Assembly: GCF_003217775.1 (NCBI RefSeq)
Contig: NZ_QJVJ01000007.1
Location: forward strand, 1 to 64,000
Origin: Paenibacillus flagellatus
Lineage (GTDB): Bacteria; Bacillota; Bacilli; Paenibacillales; NBRC-103111
Length of the DNA stretch: 64,000 bases
Reading direction: 5' to 3'
Positions within the stretch are counted from its first letter, which is position 1. Each line of letters opens with the position of its first letter. Below, in pieces: positions 44,761 to 61,995 of this stretch. A model generated the notes under the pieces. It ran no database searches and was not told where the DNA came from. It saw only the letters and a program-made list of their open reading frames with translations. Both the position numbers and the translations under genes were made by a program.

Positions 44761-44810
44761 ATGCACGGAACGGAAACGGGGCACCAGCAACAGGCAAGGA
44801 GGGAACGAGA

Positions 44811-46076
44811 GTGAGCATTCAAAAACCGAAAGGGACGCAGGACTTGCTGCCCGGCGTCGTCGAGAAATGGCAGTACATCGAGGAGAAGGCGCGCGACGTA
44901 TGCCGCCGGTTCAATTACAGGGAAATCCGCACGCCGATTTTCGAGCATACCGAGCTGTTCCAGCGGGGCGTCGGCGAGACGACGGACATCGTCGAGAAAG
45001 AAATGTATACGTTCCAGGACAAAGGGGACCGGAGCATGTCGCTCCGTCCGGAGGGCACGGCGGGCGTCGTGCGCGCTTACGTGGAGAACAAGCTGTACGG
45101 CGAGCCGGACGTGAACAAGCTGTACTATATCGGTCCGATGTTCCGCTACGAGCAGCCGCAGGCCGGCCGGTACCGGCAGTTTCACCAGTTCGGCATCGAG
45201 GCGATCGGATCGGTCGATCCGAGCCTGGACGCCGAGGTGATCGCGTTGGGGTATTTGTTCTACAAGGAGATCGGGTTGAAGGACGTACGGGTCGAGATCA
45301 ATTCCGTCGGCAACCCGGCGTGCCGCACCGTGTACCGCGACGAGCTGCGCAAGTTTTTCGCGCCGGTGAAGGAGAAGCTATGCAAAGACTGCCAGTCGCG
45401 CTACGACCGCAACCCGATGCGCATTCTGGACTGCAAAAAAGACCAGGAGTACGGCGTCGGGGCGCCGTCGATTCTCGATTATTTGGACGAGGAATGCTCG
45501 ACGCACTTCGCCAAGGTGCAGCGGCACTTGACCGACATGGGCATCGCATTCGTCGTCAATCCGCGCATGGTCCGCGGCCTCGACTATTACACGCATACGG
45601 CGTTCGAATACAAGGCGGCCGGCATCGGCGCGATCGATACGATCAGCGGCGGCGGACGGTATAACGGCCTCGTCGGCACGATCGGCGGCGGCGGCGTCGA
45701 CCAGCCGGGCGTCGGGTTCGGGCTCGGTCTGGAGCGGGTGCTGCTCGTGCTGGAGGCGCAAGGGGTCGACGTGCCCGGCGTCCGGCCGCTCGACGTGTAC
45801 GTCATCGGCATGGGCGAAGCGGCGGAGAACGAAGCGGCGAAGCTGCTGTTCGAGCTGCGCTCGGCGGGCTTGACGGCGGAGAAAGACTATTTGAGCCGCA
45901 AGATGAAGGCGCAGATGAAGTCGGCCGACCGATTCTCCGCCCGGTATACGGCGATTATCGGCGAAGACGAGCTGGCGCGCGGCTCCGTGACGCTGAAGTC
46001 GATGGCGACCGGGGAGCAGGAGGAAGTGCCGCTCGCGAGTGTGGCCGAGACGGTGAAGGCGAAGCTGGACCGTTAA
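44811..46076 (+). CDS. hisS: Histidine-tRNA ligase
   Basis: Class II synthetase, 421 residues. Motif 1 region (YREIRTPIFEHTELFQRGVGETTDIV), motif 2 (MFRYEQPQAGRYRQFHQFGIE), the histidine-specific RGLDYYTHTAFEY and GGGRYNGLV, motif 3 (GFGLGLERVLLVLE) and the C-terminal anticodon-binding domain (PLDVYVIGMGE...) are all present. GTG 44811 follows AAGGAGGG. The frame stays open upstream through the T-box but that part is leader RNA. Cotranscribed with aspS, 78 nt downstream. Confidence 0.97.
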   Translation: MSIQKPKGTQDLLPGVVEKWQYIEEKARDVCRRFNYREIRTPIFEHTELFQRGVGETTDIVEKEMYTFQDKGDRSMSLRPEGTAGVVRAYVENKLYGEPDVNKLYYIGPMFRYEQPQAGRYRQFHQFGIEAIGSVDPSLDAEVIALGYLFYKEIGLKDVRVEINSVGNPACRTVYRDELRKFFAPVKEKLCKDCQSRYDRNPMRILDCKKDQEYGVGAPSILDYLDEECSTHFAKVQRHLTDMGIAFVVNPRMVRGLDYYTHTAFEYKAAGIGAIDTISGGGRYNGLVGTIGGGGVDQPGVGFGLGLERVLLVLEAQGVDVPGVRPLDVYVIGMGEAAENEAAKLLFELRSAGLTAEKDYLSRKMKAQMKSADRFSARYTAIIGEDELARGSVTLKSMATGEQEEVPLASVAETVKAKLDR

Positions 46077-46079
46077 TCG

Positions 46080-46114
46080 CGAAGCGTAGGCCGGTTTTGC
46101 CGGCTGCGGCTTCG
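46080..46114 (+). other. Intercistronic hairpin between hisS and aspS
   Basis: CGAAGC and GGCCGG pair with CCGGC and GCTTCG around TTTT. No T-run follows, so it is more likely an mRNA-processing or stability hairpin than a terminator. Confidence 0.45.
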
Positions 46115-46154
46115 TGTTGCGATCGAAACGAAAACATGGAGGATGAGGACAATC

Positions 46155-47936
46155 ATGATGCTCAAAACACATCATTGCGGCACGCTTGGCAAAGCTAATA
46201 TCGGAGAGACCGTCGTCTTGAACGGCTGGGTGGCGGTCCGCCGCGACTTGGGCGGCGTTCTGTTCATCGACCTGCGCGACCGGAGCGGCATCGTGCAAAT
46301 CGTATTCAACCCGGCGTTCTCGGGCGAGGCGTTCGACGTCGCCGACAAGGCGCGCACCGAGTACGTGCTGGCGGTCAAAGGCAAAGTGGTCGAGCGCGAC
46401 CCGGCGACCGTCAACCCGAATCTCGCCACCGGCGAAATCGAAGTGCAAATTCACGAGGCAGAAATATTCAATACGGCAAAAACGCCGCCGTTCTTCATCG
46501 AAGACGGCATCGAGATCGACGAGCAGCTGCGGCTGAAATACCGTTACTTGGACTTGCGCCGTCCGGAAATGCAGCGCACGCTGCAGCTCCGTTCCAAGGC
46601 GGCGAAAGTGTTCCGCGACTTCCTCGACGAGAACGGCTTCCTCGAGATCGAGACGCCGATTCTGACGAAGAGCTCGCCGGAAGGCGCGCGCGACTATCTC
46701 GTGCCGAGCCGGGTTCATCCGGGCGAATTTTTCGCGCTGCCGCAATCGCCGCAAATTTATAAGCAGCTGCTCATGGTGAGCGGACTGGAGCGCTATTACC
46801 AGATCGCGCGCTGCTTCCGCGACGAAGACCTTCGCGCCGACCGCCAGCCGGAATTTACGCAGGTCGACATCGAGACGTCGTTCCTGTCGCGCGACCAGCT
46901 GCTCGACATGATGGAGGAGCTCGTCGCCCGCCTGTTCAAGGAGACGGTCGGCGCCGATATCCCGCGTCCGTTCCAGCGGCTCAGCTACGCGGACGCGATG
47001 GGCAAGTACGGCTCGGACAAGCCGGACCTCCGCTTCGGGCTCGAGCTCGTCGACGTGTCCGATCTGGTGCAAAACTCCGGCGTCCAAGTATTCGCGAACG
47101 TGACGAAGAAGGGCGGCCAAGTCAAGGCGCTCAACGCGAAAGGCTGCGGCACGTGGAGCCGGAAGGAGATCGACGATCTGCTGCCGTTCGCGGCGCGCTA
47201 CGGCGCGAAAGGCTTGGCGTGGATTCAGGTGAAGGACGGCGAGTGGAAAGGGCCGATCGTCAAATTTTTCACGGAAGACGAGATCGCCGCGCTCAAGGAA
47301 CGTCTCGGCGCCGAGGAAGGCGACCTGCTGCTGTTCTCCGCCGATACGAAGAAGGTCGTCGCCGACGTGCTCGGCAACCTGCGTCTCAAAATCGGCCGCG
47401 ATCTCGGGCTGATCGACGACAGCGTGTTCAAGTTCGCATGGGTCGTCGACTTCCCGCTGCTCGGCTATGACGAGGAAGCGAAGCGGTACGTGGCGGAGCA
47501 CCATCCGTTCACGCGTCCGAAGGACGAAGATTTGCACTACTTCGATACGGATCCGGGACAAATTCGCGCGCAGGCGTACGACCTCGTCCTGAACGGCTAC
47601 GAGGTGGGCGGCGGCTCGATGCGGATTTACAAGCGCGACGTGCAGGAGAAAATGTTCCAGGCGCTCGGCTTCTCGCGTGAGGATGCCTACGACAAGTTCG
47701 GCTATCTGCTCGACGCCTTCGAGTACGGGACGCCTCCGCACGGCGGCATCGCCTTCGGCTTCGACCGGCTCGTCATGCTGCTCGCCGGCCGGACGAACCT
47801 GCGCGAGACGATCGCGTTCCCGAAAACGGCGAGCGCGACCGATCTGCTCATGGATGCGCCGTCGGAGGTCGACCAGAAGCAGCTGGACGACTTGTCGATC
47901 CGGGTCGCCTTGAAGGAAACCGCGGCCAAGGCTTAA
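46155..47936 (+). CDS. aspS: Aspartate-tRNA ligase, bacterial type
   Basis: Class II synthetase of 593 residues. N-terminal OB anticodon domain ([32 protein letters not shown]), motif 2 ([28 protein letters not shown]), a bacterial GAD insertion (about 290-410), and motif 3 ([15 protein letters not shown]). Among several clustered ATGs I choose 46155, 11 bases after GGAGG; 46143 and 46158 are in the same frame. Whether it also charges tRNA-Asn (non-discriminating type) cannot be told by eye, though it bears on which tRNA the leader reads. Confidence 0.96.
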   Translation: MMLKTHHCGTLGKANIGETVVLNGWVAVRRDLGGVLFIDLRDRSGIVQIVFNPAFSGEAFDVADKARTEYVLAVKGKVVERDPATVNPNLATGEIEVQIHEAEIFNTAKTPPFFIEDGIEIDEQLRLKYRYLDLRRPEMQRTLQLRSKAAKVFRDFLDENGFLEIETPILTKSSPEGARDYLVPSRVHPGEFFALPQSPQIYKQLLMVSGLERYYQIARCFRDEDLRADRQPEFTQVDIETSFLSRDQLLDMMEELVARLFKETVGADIPRPFQRLSYADAMGKYGSDKPDLRFGLELVDVSDLVQNSGVQVFANVTKKGGQVKALNAKGCGTWSRKEIDDLLPFAARYGAKGLAWIQVKDGEWKGPIVKFFTEDEIAALKERLGAEEGDLLLFSADTKKVVADVLGNLRLKIGRDLGLIDDSVFKFAWVVDFPLLGYDEEAKRYVAEHHPFTRPKDEDLHYFDTDPGQIRAQAYDLVLNGYEVGGGSMRIYKRDVQEKMFQALGFSREDAYDKFGYLLDAFEYGTPPHGGIAFGFDRLVMLLAGRTNLRETIAFPKTASATDLLMDAPSEVDQKQLDDLSIRVALKETAAKA

Positions 47937-47972
47937 ACTTTTCCGGCGGGACGGTAATAGGAGGTAGTTCCT

Positions 47973-48740
47973 GTGCTCCATCAATTTTCGCGAACGGAAT
48001 TGGCGATCGGGCCCGAAGGGCTCGACGTCATGAAGCGAAGCACCGTCGCCGTGCTCGGCATCGGCGGCGTCGGCTCGATCGCGGCGGAGGCGCTCGTCCG
48101 GACCGGCATCGGCCGCGTCATCATGGTCGACAAGGACGTCGTCGACATTACGAACGTGAACCGGCAAATTCACGCGCTGACGACGACGGTCGGCCAGCCG
48201 AAGGCCGAGCTGATGCGCGACCGGGTCAAGCTGATCAACCCGGAATGCGACGCGATCGCTCTGCGGATGTTTTATACCGAGGAGACGTACGAGAAGTTTT
48301 TCGAATACCCGCTCGACTACGTCATCGACGCATCCGATACGGTTACGTACAAAATCCATCTCATCAAGGAATGCCTGAAGCGGAACATTCCGATCATCTC
48401 GAGCATGGGCGCGGCGAACAAGATGGATCCGACGCAGTTCCGCATCGCCGACATTTCGCAGACGTCGGTCGATCCGCTCGCCCGGGTCATCCGCCAAAAG
48501 CTGCGCAAGGACGGCATCAAGAAAGGCGTCAAAGTCGTCTTCTCGACCGAGGAGCCGATCAAGCCGCGCGAGGACGTCACGCAGCGCATCGTGCCGGAGA
48601 ACGCGCCGGAAATCCGCAAGGCGCAGCAGCCGCCGGCGAGCAACTCGTTCGTGCCGCCGGTCGCCGGGCTTATCATGGTCAGCGCCGTCGTGCGCGACCT
48701 GCTGGCCGCGGCGGAGAAGAAGGAGAAGGGCGGCCGTTGA
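47973..48740 (+). CDS. tcdA: tRNA threonylcarbamoyladenosine dehydratase
   Basis: E1-like enzyme that uses ATP to cyclise t6A37 of tRNA to ct6A. The 255 residues have the nucleotide loop VLGIGGVGSIAAEALVR, the E1 DKDVVDITNVNRQIHA, and DASDTVTYK. The usual C-terminal part follows (PPASNSFVPPVAGLIM). GTG start behind AGGAGG. Equivalent to B. subtilis YrvM, also downstream of aspS. Confidence 0.94.
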   Translation: MLHQFSRTELAIGPEGLDVMKRSTVAVLGIGGVGSIAAEALVRTGIGRVIMVDKDVVDITNVNRQIHALTTTVGQPKAELMRDRVKLINPECDAIALRMFYTEETYEKFFEYPLDYVIDASDTVTYKIHLIKECLKRNIPIISSMGAANKMDPTQFRIADISQTSVDPLARVIRQKLRKDGIKKGVKVVFSTEEPIKPREDVTQRIVPENAPEIRKAQQPPASNSFVPPVAGLIMVSAVVRDLLAAAEKKEKGGR

Positions 48741-48830
48741 CCGGCGGAATGCCGCGAACCGGAAGGACAGCCTCCGGCAATGGCATGAAGTTAGCTCAAA
48801 GACAAGACCGGGAATCGAAATGGAAATGCG

Positions 48831-48869
48831 AAACGGCATGGGGAAATCCCCGTGCCGTTTGTTTTTTTT
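48831..48869 (+). terminator. Terminator after tcdA
   Basis: AAACGGCATGGGG (48831-48843) pairs with CCCCGTGCCGTTT (48848-48860) around AAAT, one mismatch, then G and eight T's. Confidence 0.93.
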
Positions 48870-57232
<8,363 letters not shown>

Positions 57233-57241
57233 AACGGCCTG

Positions 57242-57282
57242 CGGCCGCCGTCGCGATCTTCCCGCGGCGGCGGCCGTCTTCT
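57242..57282 (+). terminator. Terminator after the lyase gene
   Basis: CGGCCGCCG-T-CGCG (57242-57255) pairs with CGCG-G-CGGCGGCCG (57263-57276), then TCTTCT. The stem is strong, the T-run short. Before the next gene there is also a GAGAAATTTCTC palindrome at 57356-57367. Confidence 0.65.
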
Positions 57283-57457
57283 GCGCCGAAAGGCGATCCT
57301 CCCGTCCCGTTCGTCCTCGATTCCGATTGGGAGCGGGATCGCTCCGCCGCCGTGCGAGAAATTTCTCAAGGGGACGATTGTAAGGAAACGGGGTAGACGC
57401 ATCCGGGAAAACGATGATATGCTTTTCCGTAAAACGACGGAAAAGGCGGTAGGCGAT

Positions 57458-59851
57458 ATGGTCGTCAGATTGTCGCGCATGCGCGCCGCAATCCGGAGAA
57501 ACGGGTTTTTGCTCAAAATTTTGCTGTCGTATATCGCGACGGGGTCGATTTTGCTCGGCGCGCTTTCGTATATGATGTACCATCAATATTCCCGCAGCTT
57601 CCTCGGGGAAATCCACAAAAACGCCGAGCAGCTGCTCGGCCAATCGTACAACGTCGTTGAAACGTATTGGGCGTCCACGTTCGGCTATTTGACCCAGTTC
57701 CACATCTTCCATAACGTGCCGACGAGCGCCAACGATCAGGTGAACGCGGGCACCATATTCAGCGCTCTGTTCGCCGAAGCGCACGAGCCGGTGCAGATGG
57801 GCGACATTTCCCGCAAGCTGAGCGAGATCGTCGCCTCCAACCCGATTATCGAATCGGTCTACGTCATCAACCGGAAGGCGGACAAAGTATTCTCCAGCAT
57901 GACGGTCGCCCAGCCGGTGGACGAATTTTTCGACCGCGATATCGTCGACTTCGTGACGACTCATTCCTTCCAAGGCGAATACACCTTATACCCGCGCAAG
58001 GTCCGGTTTTCCTACGCGCAAAAATCGACCGACTACAACGCCATATCCGTGCTGTTCGTGGAGGAGACGCAAAACGGCAAGCCGGTGTCCGTCCTCGTCT
58101 TCAATCTGAAGCAAAGCGCGCTTCAGCAAATGGTGAACCCGCAAACGGACAACGACGCGATCCGCATTTTCATCGTGGGCAAGGACGGGCAGGTCATCTC
58201 TCACCCCGACATGGACCGGGTCAATACGAATATCGCCGACGACGGCGACTACATACGCACGATTCTCGACTCGACCTCGAGCGGCGGCTCGTTTGCGGCG
58301 AACATCGACGGCAGCAAGACGCTCGTCGCGTACAAGAAGTCGACCGCGCTGTTCGGCTGGACGTTCGTCAGCGTCGGCGACTACAACAAGCTGCTCTGGT
58401 CGTTTGCGAAGCTCGGCAACATCATTTTTTTGCTGACAGGCCTGTTCGTCGTGATCAGCATCGGCACGGCCGTTTGGTTTACGGGCAATACGGTGCGCCC
58501 GCTGCGCCGGCTGCTGCGCAAAGTGAAGACGGGCGCCGAGGCGCCGGCCGAGCGCGGGCCTCTGAACGAATACGAGGCGCTCGACCATCTCGTCGACAAC
58601 CTCGTCAGCAACGTCGACGAGCTGAAGGCGTCCGTACGGGAAGGAATGCCTGCGGTCAAGTCCGACCTGTTGAAGAAAATGCTGCACGGCGCCGTCATCA
58701 GCCAAGCGGAGTGGCTCGAGAAGGCCGACAAGCACCGGATCCGGCTCGACGCTACCCACTATGCCGTGTGCGTGCTGCGCATCGGCTCCTTCAAGGCGCT
58801 CGCCGACCGGCGCTCCGCGCGGGATCTTGCGCTGATCCGCTTCGCGATTCTGAATATCGCGACCGAGACGCTCGGGCCCGATTATGCGGTCGAGGCGGTC
58901 GACGGCGAGACGGATCACGTCGCGCTCATCGTCAATCTGGACGAGCGGCGGGCCGAAGAGATCGAGGACTTGAAGCCGGGGCTCGCGAAGACGCAGAGCC
59001 ATATCCGCAACTACCTGGGACTGACCGTGACGGTCTCCGTCGGCGTCCCGGCCGCCGGCCGCCAAGACATCCATCAATCGTACAAAAGCGCCCTGCTCCT
59101 GTCGGAATACCGGATCGTCCGCGGCAAGGACGCGATCCTGTTCCACGACGACGCCGCAAGCTTCGGGCGGGAGGCGTACGCATATCCGTTCGAGCTGGAG
59201 AAACGGCTCATCGAAGCGCTCAAGGCGGCGGAGCAGGAGCGCGCGGACGAAATCGTCGACGAGTTTTTGCACCGGGTGGGCGGTTTTTCGTACGACGAAA
59301 TGCTGCTGTCGCTCACCCAGCTGTCGCTCGCGGCGGTCGGCTCGGTTCAAGGCGCGGCCGGAGGCGCGGAGCCGGACCACGTCCGCCTGACGTTCAAATC
59401 GGCGATGCGCGAGCTCGGCGCCTGCGACGATCCGGCGGACGTCCGCTCGTGGTTCGCGAAGCTGACGTCCGCGATCGTCGAGCTGACACGAGCGAGGCGG
59501 GACGGCAAAAACAAGGAGCTCGTGCAGCGGATGATCGACTTCGTCGAACGGCGGTTCCGCGATCCGAATTTGACGGTCGAAGCGGTGTCCGAGCACGTCG
59601 AGCTTTCGCCGAACTACGTGCGGACCATATTCAAGAACAACACCGACAAGTCGCTCAGCGCCTATATCGGCGAGCTCCGCTTCAACGAGGCGAAGCGGCT
59701 GCTGCTCGAGACGGACGAGCATGCGAACAAAATCGCCGAGCTCGTCGGGTTCGGCAGCGGCAAATATTTTTACTCCGCCTTCAAGAAGGCGATCGGTCAG
59801 ACGCCGGACGAATTCCGGCGGACGCGCGGGCGCGTTCCGGCGGCCGAATAA
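57458..59851 (+). CDS. Membrane sensor-regulator with Cache-like domain and AraC DNA-binding domain
   Basis: One-component sensor of 797 residues. Helix 1 (about 16-40, FLLKILLSYIATGSILLGALSY), an extracytoplasmic Cache-like region to about 315, helix 2 (317-340, IIFLLTGLFVVISIGTAVW), a HAMP-like and helical linker, a degenerate GGDEF/YesN-like middle part, and a C-terminal AraC domain (from about 690: FRDPNLTVEAVSEHVELSPNYVRTIFKNNTDKSLSAYI; KIAELVGFGSGKYFYSAFKKAIGQTPDEFRR). This type commonly activates the Lpl-like importer next to it. AAAAGGCGG lies before ATG 57458; an in-frame ATG at 57419 is possible. Confidence 0.92.
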   Translation: MVVRLSRMRAAIRRNGFLLKILLSYIATGSILLGALSYMMYHQYSRSFLGEIHKNAEQLLGQSYNVVETYWASTFGYLTQFHIFHNVPTSANDQVNAGTIFSALFAEAHEPVQMGDISRKLSEIVASNPIIESVYVINRKADKVFSSMTVAQPVDEFFDRDIVDFVTTHSFQGEYTLYPRKVRFSYAQKSTDYNAISVLFVEETQNGKPVSVLVFNLKQSALQQMVNPQTDNDAIRIFIVGKDGQVISHPDMDRVNTNIADDGDYIRTILDSTSSGGSFAANIDGSKTLVAYKKSTALFGWTFVSVGDYNKLLWSFAKLGNIIFLLTGLFVVISIGTAVWFTGNTVRPLRRLLRKVKTGAEAPAERGPLNEYEALDHLVDNLVSNVDELKASVREGMPAVKSDLLKKMLHGAVISQAEWLEKADKHRIRLDATHYAVCVLRIGSFKALADRRSARDLALIRFAILNIATETLGPDYAVEAVDGETDHVALIVNLDERRAEEIEDLKPGLAKTQSHIRNYLGLTVTVSVGVPAAGRQDIHQSYKSALLLSEYRIVRGKDAILFHDDAASFGREAYAYPFELEKRLIEALKAAEQERADEIVDEFLHRVGGFSYDEMLLSLTQLSLAAVGSVQGAAGGAEPDHVRLTFKSAMRELGACDDPADVRSWFAKLTSAIVELTRARRDGKNKELVQRMIDFVERRFRDPNLTVEAVSEHVELSPNYVRTIFKNNTDKSLSAYIGELRFNEAKRLLLETDEHANKIAELVGFGSGKYFYSAFKKAIGQTPDEFRRTRGRVPAAE

Positions 59852-59864
59852 CGTTTCCTCCCTG

Positions 59865-59896
59865 CCCCGGGCTTTGCCGCCCGGGGTTCTTTTTTT
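59865..59896 (+). terminator. Terminator after the sensor gene
   Basis: CCCCGGG and CCCGGGG around CTTTGCCG, then TTCTTTTTTT. Confidence 0.85.
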
Positions 59897-59915
59897 AACG
59901 AAACGCCGTTTCGTT
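59897..59915. promoter_or_regulatory. Perfect 9-1-9 palindrome upstream of the importer genes
   Basis: AACGAAACG-C-CGTTTCGTT, about 136 bp before the first permease gene. TTGACA at 59954-59959 lacks a correctly placed -10. The palindrome is a candidate operator for a repressor (LacI/GntR-like symmetry) or an accessory site for the AraC-type sensor. Confidence 0.5.
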
Positions 59916-60051
59916 CGATTTGAGGCATGCTTCATTTTTATCAAACGGGGGGTTTGACAACTTTCGGCCTTTCTCCGGGGGCGGACGACGATTTACGCTA
60001 AGTGCAGCGGCGACCCGCACCGCACATTCGACAGGGAGGAGCGATACCGTC

Positions 60052-61032
60052 ATGGATTCAGCCGCACGAAGCGGGAAGACGACGACCGCGGCCACAAGTA
60101 CAAGCCGCCCCGGGTTTGCCCGGTCGTTCGTCCAGGAGCTGGTCCGCAACAAATATTTGTACTTGCTGACGCTGCCGGCCGTCGTATTCTTTTTCGTCTT
60201 TTCGTATTTGCCGATGTTCGGCGTCGTCATCGCATTTCAAGACTACAACCCGATCAAGGGCATATTCGGGAGCGAATTCGTCGGGCTGCGCAATTTCGAT
60301 TTCTTCTTCACGAGCAGCGACTGGCTGAAGGTGACGTTCAACACGCTTTACTTGAACACGCTGTTCATCGGCTTCGGTTTGCTCGCGCAAATCGCGTTCG
60401 CGATCATGATCTCGGAAATCGTCTGGAAGCCGTTCCAAAAAGCGACGCAATCGCTGACGCTGCTGCCGTACTTCATCTCGTGGCCGATCGTGGCGATGTT
60501 CGCCGTCTCGCTGTTCTCGACCGACAGCGGCTTCATCAACCGGATGCTGGCGGCGGCCGGCATGGACCCGATCCACTTTTACCAAAACCCCGATATTTGG
60601 CCGGCCACGCTGACGCTGCTGAAAATTTGGAAAGGAACCGGCTACGGCGTCATCATTTACTTGGCGACGATTACGTCCATCGACCGCGATATATACGAAG
60701 CGGCCAAAATCGACGGTGCATCGCGGCTGCAAGCGATCCGCTACATTACGCTGCCGATGCTGGCGAATACGACGATTTTGCTGCTGCTGCTGGCCGTCGG
60801 ACATATGTTTTACGGCGATTTCGGCATGATTTACGCGATCATCGGGGACAATTCGATGCTGTATCCGACGACGGACGTCATCGACACGTTCGTCTTCCGG
60901 GCGCTGCGCAAATACAGCGACATGTCGATGTCGTCGGCGGTCGGCCTGTACCAATCGGTGGTCGGCTTCGTGCTCGTGCTGATCACGAACGCCATCGTCC
61001 GCAAGGTGAACAAGGACGCGGCGCTGTTCTGA
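60052..61032 (+). CDS. ABC sugar importer permease, LplB type
   Basis: 326 residues, six helices. Opens with ELVRNKYLYLLTLPAVVFFFVFSYLPMFGVVIAFQDYNP, the LplB signature; the EAA loop is IYEAAKIDGASRLQAIRYITLPML. Partner of the LplC-type gene 31 nt downstream and the lipoprotein after it; the ATPase must come from elsewhere (MsmX-like proteins serve many such importers). Takes up oligosaccharides, likely lyase products. GGGAGGAG precedes ATG 60052; the upstream in-frame extension is non-coding. Confidence 0.94.
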   Translation: MDSAARSGKTTTAATSTSRPGFARSFVQELVRNKYLYLLTLPAVVFFFVFSYLPMFGVVIAFQDYNPIKGIFGSEFVGLRNFDFFFTSSDWLKVTFNTLYLNTLFIGFGLLAQIAFAIMISEIVWKPFQKATQSLTLLPYFISWPIVAMFAVSLFSTDSGFINRMLAAAGMDPIHFYQNPDIWPATLTLLKIWKGTGYGVIIYLATITSIDRDIYEAAKIDGASRLQAIRYITLPMLANTTILLLLLAVGHMFYGDFGMIYAIIGDNSMLYPTTDVIDTFVFRALRKYSDMSMSSAVGLYQSVVGFVLVLITNAIVRKVNKDAALF

Positions 61033-61063
61033 TCCCACTTACCCGGAGGAGCTTGATACGACC

Positions 61064-61936
61064 ATGTCTACGAAAATGTGGCCCGATCGCGCGTTAAGCG
61101 CTTTATTCTACATCTTGTGCGGCTCGTTCGCGGCGATGTGCGCGGTGCCGTTCCTGCTCGTCATCGGCAGCTCGCTGTCCGACGAAGTGACGCTGCTGCA
61201 AAACGGCTATACGATCGTGCCGGCGAAGCTGTCGTTCGAAGCGTACAAGACGATATTCGCCAGCGCCACGATTTACCGGGCGTACGGGGTGACCCTGTTC
61301 GTCACGATCGTCGGCACCGCGCTCAGCCTGCTCGTCACGTGCGCCGTCTCTTACGCGGTATCGGTGCGGACGCTCAAGTACCGCAACTCGATTTTGTTTT
61401 TCATGTGGTTCACGATGCTGTTCAACGGGGGGCTCGTGCCGTGGTACATTTTGATTACCAAATATTTGCACCTGAGCAACAGCCTGTGGGTCATGATCGT
61501 GCCCGCGCTCGTCAACCCGTGGTTCATGTTTTTGCTGCGCAACTTTTTCATGACGCTGCCGGAGTCGCTTGCCGAATCGGCGAAAATCGACGGGGCGAAC
61601 GACATCTACATCCTGTTCCGCATCGCGCTGCCGCTGTCGCTGCCGGCGCTGGCCACGATCGGCCTGTTCTACGCGCTCGACTACTGGAACGAATGGTTCA
61701 AGGCGATTCTGTTCATCGACGATCCGAACAAATATCCGCTGCAGTCGATTATCGTCCGCATCATCAGCAGCGTGACGTTCACGAACCAGCTGTACTCGAT
61801 CGGCACCGTCGCGGTGCCCTCGTACACGATCCGGATGGCGACCGTCATCGTGACGATCGGCCCGATCGTGCTGCTGTACCCGTTCATTCAGAAGTATTTC
61901 GTCCAAGGGCTGATGGTGGGCGCGGTGAAAGGTTGA
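61064..61936 (+). CDS. ABC sugar importer permease, LplC/YtcP type
   Basis: 290 residues, six helices. Family motifs: FNGGLVPWYILITKYLHLSNSLWVMIVPALVNPWFMFLLRNFF, and the EAA loop LAESAKIDGANDIYILFRIALPLSLPALATIGLF; C-terminal YPFIQKYFVQGLMVGAVKG is the usual CUT1-like ending. Forms a heterodimer channel with the LplB-type protein. CCCGGAGGAGC lies before the ATG. Confidence 0.95.
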   Translation: MSTKMWPDRALSALFYILCGSFAAMCAVPFLLVIGSSLSDEVTLLQNGYTIVPAKLSFEAYKTIFASATIYRAYGVTLFVTIVGTALSLLVTCAVSYAVSVRTLKYRNSILFFMWFTMLFNGGLVPWYILITKYLHLSNSLWVMIVPALVNPWFMFLLRNFFMTLPESLAESAKIDGANDIYILFRIALPLSLPALATIGLFYALDYWNEWFKAILFIDDPNKYPLQSIIVRIISSVTFTNQLYSIGTVAVPSYTIRMATVIVTIGPIVLLYPFIQKYFVQGLMVGAVKG

Positions 61937-61995
61937 TCCCGGCTTTTGGCCGGATCGCATCCATATAGAGACGACAAACCAAGGAGGGTTCACGC

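Noticed and set aside
44325-44810. N-terminal extension of hisS
   Set aside because: This stretch is the T-box leader with its terminator; HisRS starts normally at GTG 44811.
45378-48839. Very long minus-strand open frame (over 1100 codons) across hisS, aspS and tcdA
   Set aside because: It is the antisense shadow of three well-supported genes in GC-rich DNA; the translation is Arg/Asp/Leu-biased, without domains or a ribosome site.
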